Below are positions 48,482-58,900 of a stretch of 64,000 nt of DNA, piece by piece. Numbering within the stretch: the stretch's first letter is position 1; each line of letters starts with the position of its first letter. Source of the DNA: Prototheca cutis (Eukaryota; Chlorophyta; Trebouxiophyceae; Chlorellales; Chlorellaceae); the NCBI GenBank assembly GCA_002897115.2, contig BCIH01000001.1, forward strand, positions 356,482-420,481, read 5' to 3'. Below the pieces are notes generated by a model, which was not told where the DNA came from, searched no databases, and saw nothing but the letters and a program-made list of their open reading frames with translations. Position numbers and translations under genes: made by a program.

Positions 48482-49149
48482 GCGCGCATCCTCTCAACAC
48501 ACCTTGAGGATGATGTAATTGGTGGACTGCATCTCCACCTCGGTTCCGGCATACTTGGAGTACACGACGCGGTCCCCCTTCTGCGGGCGGTCGGCGCTGA
48601 GCGTGCACCGCATTGCCACATTACCAGGCTTGGCTCACCGGGAACATGCATAATGCAACTCCAGAACAGCCACGGTTCTTGGAGCTCCCGGCCCAGACAT
48701 CCCAACGACCATCCCACCGGCCATGACCATCAAGTCCCCATCCNTTATGGCACCGATCCTACCTTGAGGGCTTTGGCGTTGCCAGCATTGATGATCTCAC
48801 CCTGTGTGGGCCGCTTCTGGGCGCTGGTGGGCAGGAGGATGCCGCCACTCGTGATCTCCTCCGGCTCCACGGCCTTCACGAAGACGCGGTGGCCCAGGGG
48901 GGCCACGGTCTTCACCTGCACACGCCCATCGTACGAGCAGGGTCAACCCAGCAATGTCACACATGTATATGAGCGCGATTNACATATAAATTGCAGTGCA
49001 TTTCCCGCATGGTGGCCCCGCACCTCGGCTGGGAGTGCAGTGGCATGGGGGATGGCCAANGCCACACGGCCCCTCGCCGCCCGCGACCCGCCAACAAACG
49101 CTTGGCGATTCGCGGTGAGGCCACCGGTAGGCCGCGACAGGGTCGCCAT
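47931..49149 (-). CDS. CPN20: Chloroplast co-chaperonin CPN20 (double GroES domain)
   Basis: Four phase-0 exons on the minus strand (49149-49024, 48915-48763, 48580-48503, 48263-47931) give 229 aa. Exon 1 is a plastid transit peptide (MATLSRPTGGLTANRQAFVGG). Two GroES folds follow in tandem, the hallmark of the plastid protein. The first has PLGHRVFVKAVEPEEITSGG and VVYSKYAGTEVEMQSTNYII; the second has CQDRLLVEQQAASDRTAGG and VLYSKYSGTEFEGSDGKKYI, ending ADILATLE. Each mobile loop carries the GGI/LLLP-type contact for the Cpn60 ring. The protein caps plastid chaperonin and helps fold proteins such as Rubisco subunits. The intron 48264-48502 carries a long (CA)n tract. An N lies in the transit peptide. 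Confidence 0.97.
48393..48487. repeat. (CA)n(CG)n microsatellite in CPN20 intron
   Basis: About 43 CA units followed by a few CG units. In the CPN20 transcript it reads as (UG)n beginning about 20 nt after the 5' splice site at 48502. Confidence 0.95.
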
Positions 49150-49552
49150 GATCGGCGATCGGGTGCGCTGTCAAAATGGTGACTAGGAGTGNTCCATCAC
49201 GTCTGGAAGCTCCCTCTTTGAGGGCCCATGCCCCAGCATCGACGGGGCAACGAGACTGAATCGCGGATCGCAGGTGTCCCCTGATGGGCGTTCGGCCATG
49301 CAATTCGACAGTGGGGCGCTCATCGCCTACTCCAACACTTTCTGATTATTTAACTGGAAATTGTGCGTGCATCGGGCAGGCCTCTGCGAAAGGCCCTGAG
49401 GCTCTGCACCGCCGGAAAAGTCAACCTGGCCTCGTTGCNAGGCCCCACCCGAGACTCGGGCCGCAGCCTGCCCCTGGCGCAGCAGACTCCGTCGATCGAT
49501 TTATTTCTCTGCGCGGCTTGCCTGACNTGACGCGCGAGTCGGGNGGTTCCAG
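49150..49552. other. Divergent promoter region, CPN20 and ARF
   Basis: About 400 bases between two start codons facing away from each other, with several N's. No further feature seen. Confidence 0.5.
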
Positions 49553-50397
49553 ATGGGCAACACCTTTCGTCGCCTGTTCGATGGCCTGTTCGGGAACCGG
49601 GAGATGCGTGTGGTGATGCTAGGTAAGGCCGCGTCGAAGGTTGTGAGCCTCACCATGTCTTGCATGTTTCAATGGGCGCTGGCTCCATCGCACGGCTGCC
49701 TCTGACTGCGCGCAGGCCTGGATGCCGCTGGCAAGACCACCATCCTGTACAAGCTGCACATCGGGGAGGTGCTGAGCACGGTGCCGACCATTGGTGCGTG
49801 GGGGGTTGACGTGGATTTCCAGGCTCGACATCGGGAGGGTTATCACTGCACAGGGGAGCAAGGATGACACATGCTCGTGTGGACGGGGTGGAAGGCCCAA
49901 TCAAAGTGGGTGGGTGAGGGCGGGAGATGGCCCTGGGAACATATGACTTTCCATTCATAAGCAGGGCTGCTGGCCCAAGCCAGAGCAGACGCTGATCATT
50001 GAACAACTCCACGTCCCAAACTGCCAGGCTTCAATGTGGAAAAGGTGCAGTACAAGAACGTGACCTTCACGGTCTGGGACGTCGGTGGCCAGGAGAAGCT
50101 GCGGCCCCTGTGGCGCCACTACTTTAACAACACCGATGCGCTCATCTACGTCGTCGATTGTTGCGACAGAGACCGCATCGGCCGTGCCTCAGCCGAGTTC
50201 AAGGCNAGCACGGTGTCGGGCTGGGATGAGATGGCAAGGGCAGCCCTCGTTTGTGTGGTGGCTGCGTGCCAAGTGTTGTTTTCCGCACTGCTCACGCTGC
50301 ACACAACTTAATACTCTCGCCTCTGCAGCAAATCATCAACGACCCTCTGATGCGGCAATCAGCAATCCTGGTGTTTGCAAACAAGCAAGATCTGGTG

Positions 50398-50436
<39 letters not shown>

Positions 50437-50874
50437 TGTGTGGGTTGGGAGTTTAAGGTGGTTGGTGGCGGGGGAAGGTGCGAGGGATGGCCTGCACCCG
50501 CACCACGCATTCCCTCAGCATCGCCCCCCTTTCATCATCATCATCAGCCAGGAGCGCTGACGCCTGCGGAGACCTGTGAGGCCATGGGCCTGCCAGAGCT
50601 TCGGGGCCGCAAGTGGCACGTCCAGGGCGCCATCTCCACACAGGGGGAGGGCTTGTATGAGGGTCTGGACTGGCTCTCTAACACTCTCAAAGCAATGCAG
50701 GTGCGGGGGGGGGGGGGGACAGAGAGCATCTGGGGTGCAGGCGGGAAGTCGCGACACGGCTGTGTAGGTTCTCCCGCCCTGGCGACGAGCGTCTGGTTTC
50801 GGATCATGCCGCGAGCCCACCTTCTTTTACCAACACCAACTTCCCGCTTCCATCCATGTCATCTGCAGAGATAA
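49553..50874 (+). CDS. ARF1: ADP-ribosylation factor GTPase (ARF1 class)
   Basis: Six exons (49553-49622, 49716-49793, 50028-50203, 50329-50394, 50548-50700, 50869-50874) give 182 aa, the normal ARF length. The protein starts [14 protein letters not shown], with Gly2 for myristoylation and an amphipathic helix. Nucleotide motifs are GLDAAGKTT (P loop), the effector switch [25 protein letters not shown] (switch II) and ANKQDLPGA. The family recruits coat proteins to Golgi membranes. The Arf-type Gln in DVGGQ is present. Intron 3 appears to use a GC donor (AAG|GCNAGC), although an N lies in the site. The last exon holds just AGA TAA. Introns 4 and 5 have long G runs right after their donors. 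Confidence 0.97.
50399..50435 (+). repeat. Poly-G run in ARF intron 4
   Basis: Thirty-seven G's beginning five bases after the donor GTGC. A second run of about 13 G's starts four bases after the next donor (50704-50718). Confidence 0.95.
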
Positions 50875-50940
50875 CTGTTGATAGAGCGTGGACATGTCGT
50901 AGCCACACGTCCATGTCGCATTTTCCCACTTTGGATCCCT

Positions 50941-50945
50941 TGTAA
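50941..50945 (+). terminator. Putative TGTAA polyadenylation signal of ARF
   Basis: TGTAA 66 bases past the ARF stop codon, fitting the green-algal poly(A) signal. Confidence 0.45.
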
Positions 50946-51163
50946 GCTTGACGGCGCCATAACCGGGGCTGAGGAAGTCGTGGATAATGAGGTTTGGCGC
51001 ACATCGCCTCAAAGAGGGGGGAAAAGTGATCTCGAGCCGGCAAATCACGGTCTTGTGCGGCCGTCTGGATCCCTCTGATGCACTGCAACCCTGCAATTGG
51101 GAGTGCTGTTTCACATCTCGACAAGCCATGGAGACATCAGATACGTGAGGGTGGCGAGTAGCC

Positions 51164-52605
51164 ATGGGCATGCAGGCCTATCATGAGGTCGAGGACGGCC
51201 GCTCCGGGACAAGCTTCGTGACTCGCGTGGAAGATCATAGCGACGGCAGCTTCGATCTGGTGCTGACGAATGGAACAGACACGTACATGGCAACAGGTTG
51301 GCAACGATTTTTTGGGTGACATCGAGCGTGGGAGGTGGGATTGCGGGGTTTGGGAGGAGGTGCCAACGTGAGAACGCACTCGGCAGCCAGGCCCCGGAAA
51401 ACACACGTCTGCGCGCCCAGCCACCTCGCTGCTGCAGGGCTGCAGGAAAGCACCATCGTCTCGGTGATGTCTGACAAAGTGTCGCATGCCAAGAATGCGT
51501 TTCGAGAGCAACAGGGCGTGAAGCAGCATGTGCGCTACTCTGTTGAGATCCGGCAGGGACAGGTATGCGGTGATGCCGTGCGTGGTTTGTGGGTAGTCAA
51601 TGGCGTCAGCTTCTGGGCTGGCATGGGTCGCGCTGTAGCAAATGCTGAATACAGCCATGGCTTGCATTTGTATTTTTTTCACCTCGTTGAGGAGCCGCAC
51701 TGGGTGTGGGGCAGTCTCATTGGTTACGCATCACCCATCCCCATCCCACCATTAAATTGTGCCGACATCCCAGAGAGTCTTTGTGCGCTGGACGGACCCG
51801 GAGCAGGCAGGGGACGTGACATACTCCCTCAACTTTGCAATTGAACCTGTGAACAACCCTGGGAAGCTGCTTGGAAGCTTGCTCACCGGCCTGCTGGCGG
51901 CCAACAGGGCAGCCACAGACACGTCATCCCGGCTACAAACAGAGCAGGAGACGACGCAGCAAGAGCTGGTGCTCGCCCGACGCCAGCTAGAAGCATTTGC
52001 AGGGCNCGACGCTGCCTATCGCACTGAAGTCGCCATCAAGGCATGCTTGTTTGGGCCCCGGCAATACACCGACATTGTGCGTGGCGAACTGTAGAGTGCC
52101 CAGGAGCCATGCACCAAGGGTTGATCCAAATTTCCTCCCCCGAATCCCAGGTAGCTGCGCTGCTCAACGCCAAAAAGCGGCGGATACGGGAGCTGGAGGC
52201 GGCTGCTGCCTGGCATGGCAATGTGGGTAGAGAGCGGTGTGATCAGCCTCGCTGTCGTGCCTACCTTGCCTGTGAGGGCCATGACAGATATTGGGGCGAT
52301 GACAGTTGATGCTTGTGCAACGAGAGCAGTGCTGAGCGAGCGCTACTGCATGTGTACTGCAGGGTGGCAATGGTGCAGGCGGTGCTGAGAGCCCAGTACC
52401 TGAGGAGGACCGTGCAGCGGACAGTCCGCGCTACGACCTGTCCCCGCCGCCCTCTGGTCCGGGGCTTGGTGTCTCTGGGCTGTTTGGATGCCTTGGGGCC
52501 GCCGTGCCTTGGGTCAGTTCGTGCGGTCTCAGCCGCCCCCGGCCAACCGACCAATCCGTAACCGACACCGCAGGCTCGGAGCTCCAATCCGACAACGATC
52601 TCTGA
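51164..52605 (+). CDS. XRCC4: XRCC4-like non-homologous end-joining factor
   Basis: Five exons close in phase (51164-51296, 51438-51562, 51774-52028, 52151-52222, 52363-52605) and give 275 aa. The N-terminal head has the XRCC4-type pattern: DGSFDLVLTNGTDTYMAT, a helix VMSDKVSHAKNAF, then VTYSLNFAIEPVNNPGKLLG. A long coiled coil follows (LQTEQETTQQELVLARRQLEAF) with the conserved stalk motif VAALLNAKKRRIRELE, the region where XRCC4 dimerises and ligase IV binds. The C-terminus is acidic, Pro/Ser-rich and disordered. The factor bridges broken DNA ends with ligase IV. Overall identity in this family is low, so the assignment rests on domain order plus the LNxKKxxIRxL motif. The third exon's donor (GAA|GTCGCC) is weak. 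SAS6-like or PAXX proteins share this fold and are the main alternative. Confidence 0.75.
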
Positions 52606-52961
52606 TGGCGCAGTGGCATGCAGACCGTGGTCCAACCNNTTTTGCGCTCGCACGTTCATCCCATTTTTAATCAGCAACCAACCCAGTACATCTGCGTGCC
52701 AGCTCTGCCATCACATGAGAGTCGTACGGGAAACCAAAGGCACACGAGTCGAGAAGAACCCAGCGCAAGCAGTTGCTTGGATGACATACAGCACCAAATG
52801 CAATGGGAACCAGGGCCAAGCTCCCAGGCCATTGGAAGAAAGCACGGCTTGGAGGTTGTCGCAGGCTCCGACAAGCTCACTCACTCCTTGTCAGCAGTGC
52901 CCCTCGCATGCGGGCTCAACACTTGCGGCGACGCCTGCCCACCCAAAACACCACTACCCGG
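52606..52961. other. Convergent intergenic region, XRCC4 and MATH gene
   Basis: About 350 bases with two N's near 52638. It should hold two 3' UTRs. No gene seen. Confidence 0.5.
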
Positions 52962-55900
52962 TCAGGAATGCAAGAGGTCTCGGGGGAGGAGGTCGAGCAT
53001 GGCCGCGGCGTCCATGTGGCCTCCGGGACTGCCGGAGGCTTCGTCCCTGGCCGTCGGCCCACCGCCGGCCAGTGAGGTGCGGACCGAGGGGGGCAAGGTC
53101 CCTAGACCCTGGGGCCCCAGCCCACCCTCACCGGCANCCACGGTGGTGCCGGGGGGGGGACCGCGCGTGACCCAGGGCGAGGACGGCCCGCCCAGCGGCA
53201 TGCGCGGCAGCGGCGCACCAGCACTGCCGGCTGCCGCCGCCGCCTGCTGCTGCGGCGGCAGCTGGCCCGGCCGCAGACCCATCTGCCCATGCCCCTGCTG
53301 CTGCTGCCGCGGCCCGCCACCGGCCGGCATCTTGAGCAACGGCGAAGCGGGCGGCGTGGCCGCGCGCATGGCCGGCGCCGGCGTCGACCCGCCGCTGCCG
53401 GCTCTTGCACCGTAGCCGTGTCCTGGCGGGCCCTGGGGTCCAGGCACTTGACCCGCGCTCTGCGGGCCAACCCCGGCCGCGTTGCCGCCAGCGCCACCCG
53501 CCAGGGATGCCAGCCGTGCAGCAAAGTCGCTGTTCCCAGCCAGAGGGCCCATCATGCCCTGTGGCGGGGCCTGGCCGCCGGCGCCGGGCAAGAATGCCAG
53601 TCGCGCGGCGTCGCCTGCCCGTGCCAGGGACAGCAGCTCCGCCTGACTCGTGGCCCAGCCCGAGCCCGACAGCTGTGCCGCGGTCGTGGCGTCCTGTGTG
53701 TTTTTGGGTGCGTGTTTGGGGGAAGGGGGTTGCCAGCGAGTGCTGATATATTTCTGAAGTGGGTCCAGGGCTATCGTTAGGTGAGGCATGGAATGTCTTC
53801 AGAGAAGTGAGGTGTCAGGTCTAGGGGTCCCCTGATGGATGACAGAAACCCCACCAACCAACCACCCACACATACACACACCCACGCGCACGCACCTTCG
53901 GTCCGCCCAGCTGCGTCCGGGGGCTGCTGTGGATACCGCGCTGCTGCGGAATCTGGCCCGCCCCCACGGTGGCGGCCTTGTGCTGCGCGGCGACGGCCGC
54001 GGCGGCCGCGGCAGCCTTGAGGCTCCCCAGCTCCGCCCTCAGCCGAGCCAGCTCCGTGGCCCTGGAAGCCGCCAGATCTGCCACCTCGGCGCGGCGAGCC
54101 TGCTCGACGGCCAGGTTCCGGGCAGCTGCCGCCGCTGCTTCGCCCGCCAGCCGCCGCTCCCGGGCGAGCTCGGCCGTTGTGGCCGCCAGTGCTGCCTCTG
54201 ACCGCGCCGCGGCCTCCTCCGCCTCCTGCGATTGGGGNTGGCGGGCGTTGGGTTAGGCGCGTGTCAAAGCGTGGTGGGCCGGCTGGCCTGAACAGTGGTT
54301 ACTCCAGCTGTTTCATGTGACGTGTGGCCAGCGCGCCAGGCATCTTCTCCCCCCCCTTTCAAACCCCATCACAAGTCATGCCAGGTTCTCAACAAACTGC
54401 CACCCAACCGACAGACAAGCAGACCTTGATGCGGGTTTCGGCCGCAGCGCGTTCGCGCTGCATGCGCTTGGTCTCCTCCTTGCGAGTCGTTTTCAGCCGG
54501 GCGAGCTGCGCCTCGAGTTCCGCAGCGTGGCCCGCCGAGTCGGCGCTCTCCCTCGCGCGTGCAGTGACCGCGGCGCGGGCTTCCTCCTGCGCCCACTCCA
54601 GCTGCCGCTCCAGCGCAGCCATCGCGGCCGCCGCGTCGCGGGCCGCGCCCTCACGCTGGCGCTCCGCGGTCTCCTGCGCCTCCCGCATCTTATCGGCACG
54701 GTCGCTCGCGGCGCTGGCACCACCCTCCGCGGTGGCCAGCGCCTCGAGCAGGCTCGCCTCGCGCGCAGCGGCTGCCGCACGCTGCACCGCTGCGTTTTCC
54801 TGCGCCGACGTCAGCGATGCCCGCAGCTGCTGCCCACGGCGCTCGACCGTCGCCAGCAGCTGTGCCGCCGAGGCCAGCAGGGCCATTGCGAGCCCTGGCG
54901 CAGCAGCCAGGAACTCGAGCACCAGCGGTGCTGCCACTGCGGTTTCGAGCAACGCTGGCGCCGGCTCCGCCAGAGACAGCTCAAGCTCCCACCCAGCTGG
55001 GATGACATGCTCTGCTGACAAGGCACCACCGACCTCTTCAGTGGCTGTCGCGCTGTCGTGCTGGAGTGCCACTGCTGAAACGGGACCATGGTCGTCNCTG
55101 TCGGGCGTGCTTGCCCGGCTGCCACGGACAGCAGCAGCAGCATTGCCGCTCACAGCCGTCTCTGCAGCAGCAGGAGTACCCTGCTTCTGTCCTCCCTGCC
55201 GCTTTTTACCCACAAGCGGTTCTCCCGCAGAGGACGACGCCTTGCCCCGTGGTGCCTGCTGCCCGCGCTTGGCCGTTGCCGGGGTCCCGGTGCCAACAGA
55301 CTCCGTGCCAGAGTCGGCCTCGGGTTCTGTCGTCGCCGTGGTAAATGCGGGTTCCCCAGCCACGCTCACACTGACAGCCTCGCCGCTGTGGTACTCGCGT
55401 GCCGCGAGGGGCAGCAGTGCACGGAGCAGCGCCGCGCGATCAATGGGATTGGCATACGCGGAGAAGAGCTCGCGGGACAGCGCCGCCCCGGCCCGACGGC
55501 CCTCGGCCGACCGGGACGAGCCCAGCAGCCGTGCCGCCAGCGCCGCCAGCGCCGCCATCATTGGCGAAGGGGAGGTGGGGGTGGCTGGCGCACTTGCTCG
55601 TGCGCTGTCGACAGCGCTGCCCTCGAATGATGCCCGGGGCGCTGCGCTCTCTCCCACGGCCGGCGCCGCAGCAAAAACCTGAGCAGACTGCAGCTCTCCT
55701 GCCGTCGTCGCATCCGCAGCCACTCCACTGACGATGCCGTGGCAGGTGTCCCAGTGCTCGGCCAGGAACCGCACGGCATTAAGCAAGGTCCCCTCAGAGA
55801 TGCAGCCGGCCTGCAGACCCCACTCCAGCGCCATGACCGCACCACGGCGCGGCGTCATCGCCGGCAACTGCTGCTGTTGTTGTTGCGACGAGGAGGGCCT

Positions 55901-58900
55901 GGCACCGTCAGCGACACTGCCCTCGTCGATAGGCTTGCCGGTGCCTGGAGATGCTGCTGCCTCAGAGTCCAGTACTAGGGCACTCAGGAGCAGGGCCAGC
56001 TCGTCAGCCGTCATCGGTGCCCGGGGAGTGGGCTTGGAGGTCTGTCCCGCAGCCTCGGCTGTGGCAGCCTTGGGTGCTTGAGTGGACACGGCATAGGCAC
56101 CAGAGGTCCTTGCTCCTTCCCGCGACGGCCCAGCGGACTGCGCCGACGCGCCGCCCGGCTTGGTGGCGGCAGATTCTCCCGAGGCCATGCTCCCCGAGTC
56201 AATCCCACCACCAGCAGCAGCACCGCTGCGCCCAGACAGCAGCGCGGCCATGCACCCGGCCGCGGACTCGGCGACAAACTGAGGCACGAGCCCCGCGGCA
56301 TGCGCAAAGCGCACCCAGCGTGCGGCGCGCTCCGGGGGCATGCCAGGCCCGGCCAGAAGGCTGCGCAGCAGCGCACAGGCTGCAGGCCCCGCGGCCGCCG
56401 ACGCGCCTGCCACCCTCCTCACCAATGCTGCTCCCTGGTCCACCTCCGCATCCGCAATAAACGGCACCGCCTGTTTGTTTTTTTTGTGTGGAGGAATTGG
56501 GTAAGCGGGTGGCGGGGTCGCACTGCACTCTCCTCATGCCGGGAACCCTTCCCTCGAAAGAGGCGAAAAAATAAAACCCCCTGCGAACAAAAAAAATCAC
56601 CCACCTGGATTATGGCCTGGACGACGACAAAGGCGGCGCCCGTGCCAAGGCACAGCTCCGAGCATGCCGTGAGGACGGGGAGCCAGAGGCTGCGTCCGCC
56701 GCACCGCGCTGTGCGCCCGGCCTCAGACAGGAATGTCAGCAGCGCTCCCACGGCCGCATTCTGCTCAGTTGGCTCAATCAGGCTGCATGTTTGGGGATTT
56801 TTAGGCGGGGATTTTTAGGCAGGGATTTCTGGGCAGGGATTTCTGGGGAGCGTATGAGAGTCAGCGGGAGATTGGGGGGCGGCGCCAGGATGGATTGCAG
56901 GGTGAAAGGCAGAGACATGGGTGCCATCACGCAGGCCATGCAACGTCATCCCCCCGTCCCCAAACCGTGACCGCAAAACAGCGGAGCCATCACCACAAAC
57001 GCTTGATAAAGAAACCCAGAAACCAAAGCACACCTTGGCACCAGAAGGAGCAGGTCTGGCAACAGGCGGGCCGGGATGTCTGCGAGCAGCATGGACACCT
57101 TTTGCAGCGAAGACAGCGGCGCATGCGTAGCGGGCCAGCCATCCTGTGCCGCGGGGGCCNCGGGGGCGGGGCCCACACCGGCGCTGGCTTCAGCTNCGGC
57201 CCAGCCCATGCCGGGTTGGTTGGATGCAGCCGNGACAACAGTGCCGCCGGCGCCAGCGCTGCGCTTGCCGGTCGAGGCCACGCGGCCTGTGGCGCGCGCC
57301 GGGGTCACGGCCGCGGCGGGCCTCCGCCCCACGAGCAGNTCTGACGATGCCAGCCAGGCAAGGATGCTGGACAGCACCTCCTCCACCTCTGCGCCCGCGG
57401 GGCGGGGCGCATGGGTGATGAGATTGCCTGCTTCGTCGGTGACTGACGGAGTTGTCGTTGTAACGCCGGCGACAACAGCACCAGTCTCATCACTCTCAGA
57501 GCTGCGGGGCTTGGACCCCGCACTGGCGACGTCCCTGGGGGGCAGCTGCGTCGCGAGTCCCAGCACCTTTGGTGGCGGGGCCACAGGGGCTTCGTCACCG
57601 CGCGTGCCGTCGTCGCTGCCACCAATCTGGGCGGCCTCGCCACCGAGCCCCATGCGTGCGGTGAGGCAGTGGTCGAGCATGACGTCCAGGAGCATGGTCA
57701 GCAGCGCGCNACGCAGCATCGGCACGCCCGCAAACACCGTCATGAGGCAGGGCCCGCTGGTGCAGGGCGCCGCGGGCGCGTCGCCGCGGCGTGCCGGAAC
57801 CGTGTGTGGGGCGGACGTCGCGGGCTTGCGCCGAGCCGTGCTGCCCCCTCCGCCGGGGCCGCCGGCGAGGTCGATGCACATGGTCGGGGCCAGCAATCTC
57901 CGCACACGGGCGGGGGAGTCCATGTACATGCGCAGGCTGGCGACAAACATGGGCACCGCGCCGGGCTGGCTGCCCAGCATGCCACCCAGCTCGGCCTGGA
58001 CAGCCGCGGGGCTGACCAGGCAGGGGGGCAACGCATCGCCGCCCACCAGCTGGACCCCAGCGCTGCACAGCCACGTCGCCAGCACGTCCCCCGAATCCAC
58101 CTCCTCGTCCTCGTCCTCATCGTCGTCCTCGTCCTCGTCGTCAATCGAATCCCCGTCGCCGTCACTGCGCTCGTCGGCCGAGCCGCTGCGGCCTGTGTAC
58201 GCCGAGCCGTCGGCGCCCTCGCCGTCGTAGGAACCGGCGCCATCATAGTCCTCGTCGTCGCTCTGCCCTTCGCTGCTGGCACACTCACAGTCGCAGCTGG
58301 AGCGGTCCCCCTCTGTCGTGGCATGCGGGACCCGGCGGCGCCGGCGGGCGACACCCCCCGCCGCAGCACTGCCGGCAGTGGGTAGGGGCGGTGGCGCAGG
58401 CCCGCCCTGCGACGAGCGCCGCTGCTGGTGGTGGTGCCGGTGGTGGTGGAACCCCGCCGCANCACCTCCACCGTTGCCGCCGCCAACTGTGCCGGGCTTG
58501 CCCCCTGCGCCATCCGCAAGGCCCATGCCCAGACCATGCCGCAGCCCGGGCGCTGCGCCGCTGTCCTTGAAGTCGGGCCACGGCACGACCTCNAGCACCT
58601 CGCACGTCACGACCAGTGGCCGGCGCTTCCCCGCGGGGCCCTNCAGCAGGGGCCCCAGTCGCGGGTACTGCAGCACGCCGTTGTTCCAGGACCGCGTGTT
58701 GAGGCACGCCTCGCGCCAGTCGGCAGGGCCGGGGGTTGCGGTGGCAGAGACGCCGCCGCCGCGCCCCGAACCGCCACCATTCCCACCGCTGTTGATGGCC
58801 AGGCGGTAGCGGACCCAGTGGTTGAGGGGCAGGTCGGAACCCCCCGTGGCCGCGGGGGGCGTGCCGGGGACAAACGGTCCCGGCGCTGCGACGTCGCCCT

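Noticed and set aside
34318..52605. DNA end-joining gene cluster (ligase plus XRCC4)
   Set aside because: The ligase is LIG1 with a PIP box and no BRCT domains, the genes are 13 kb apart, and unrelated genes lie between.
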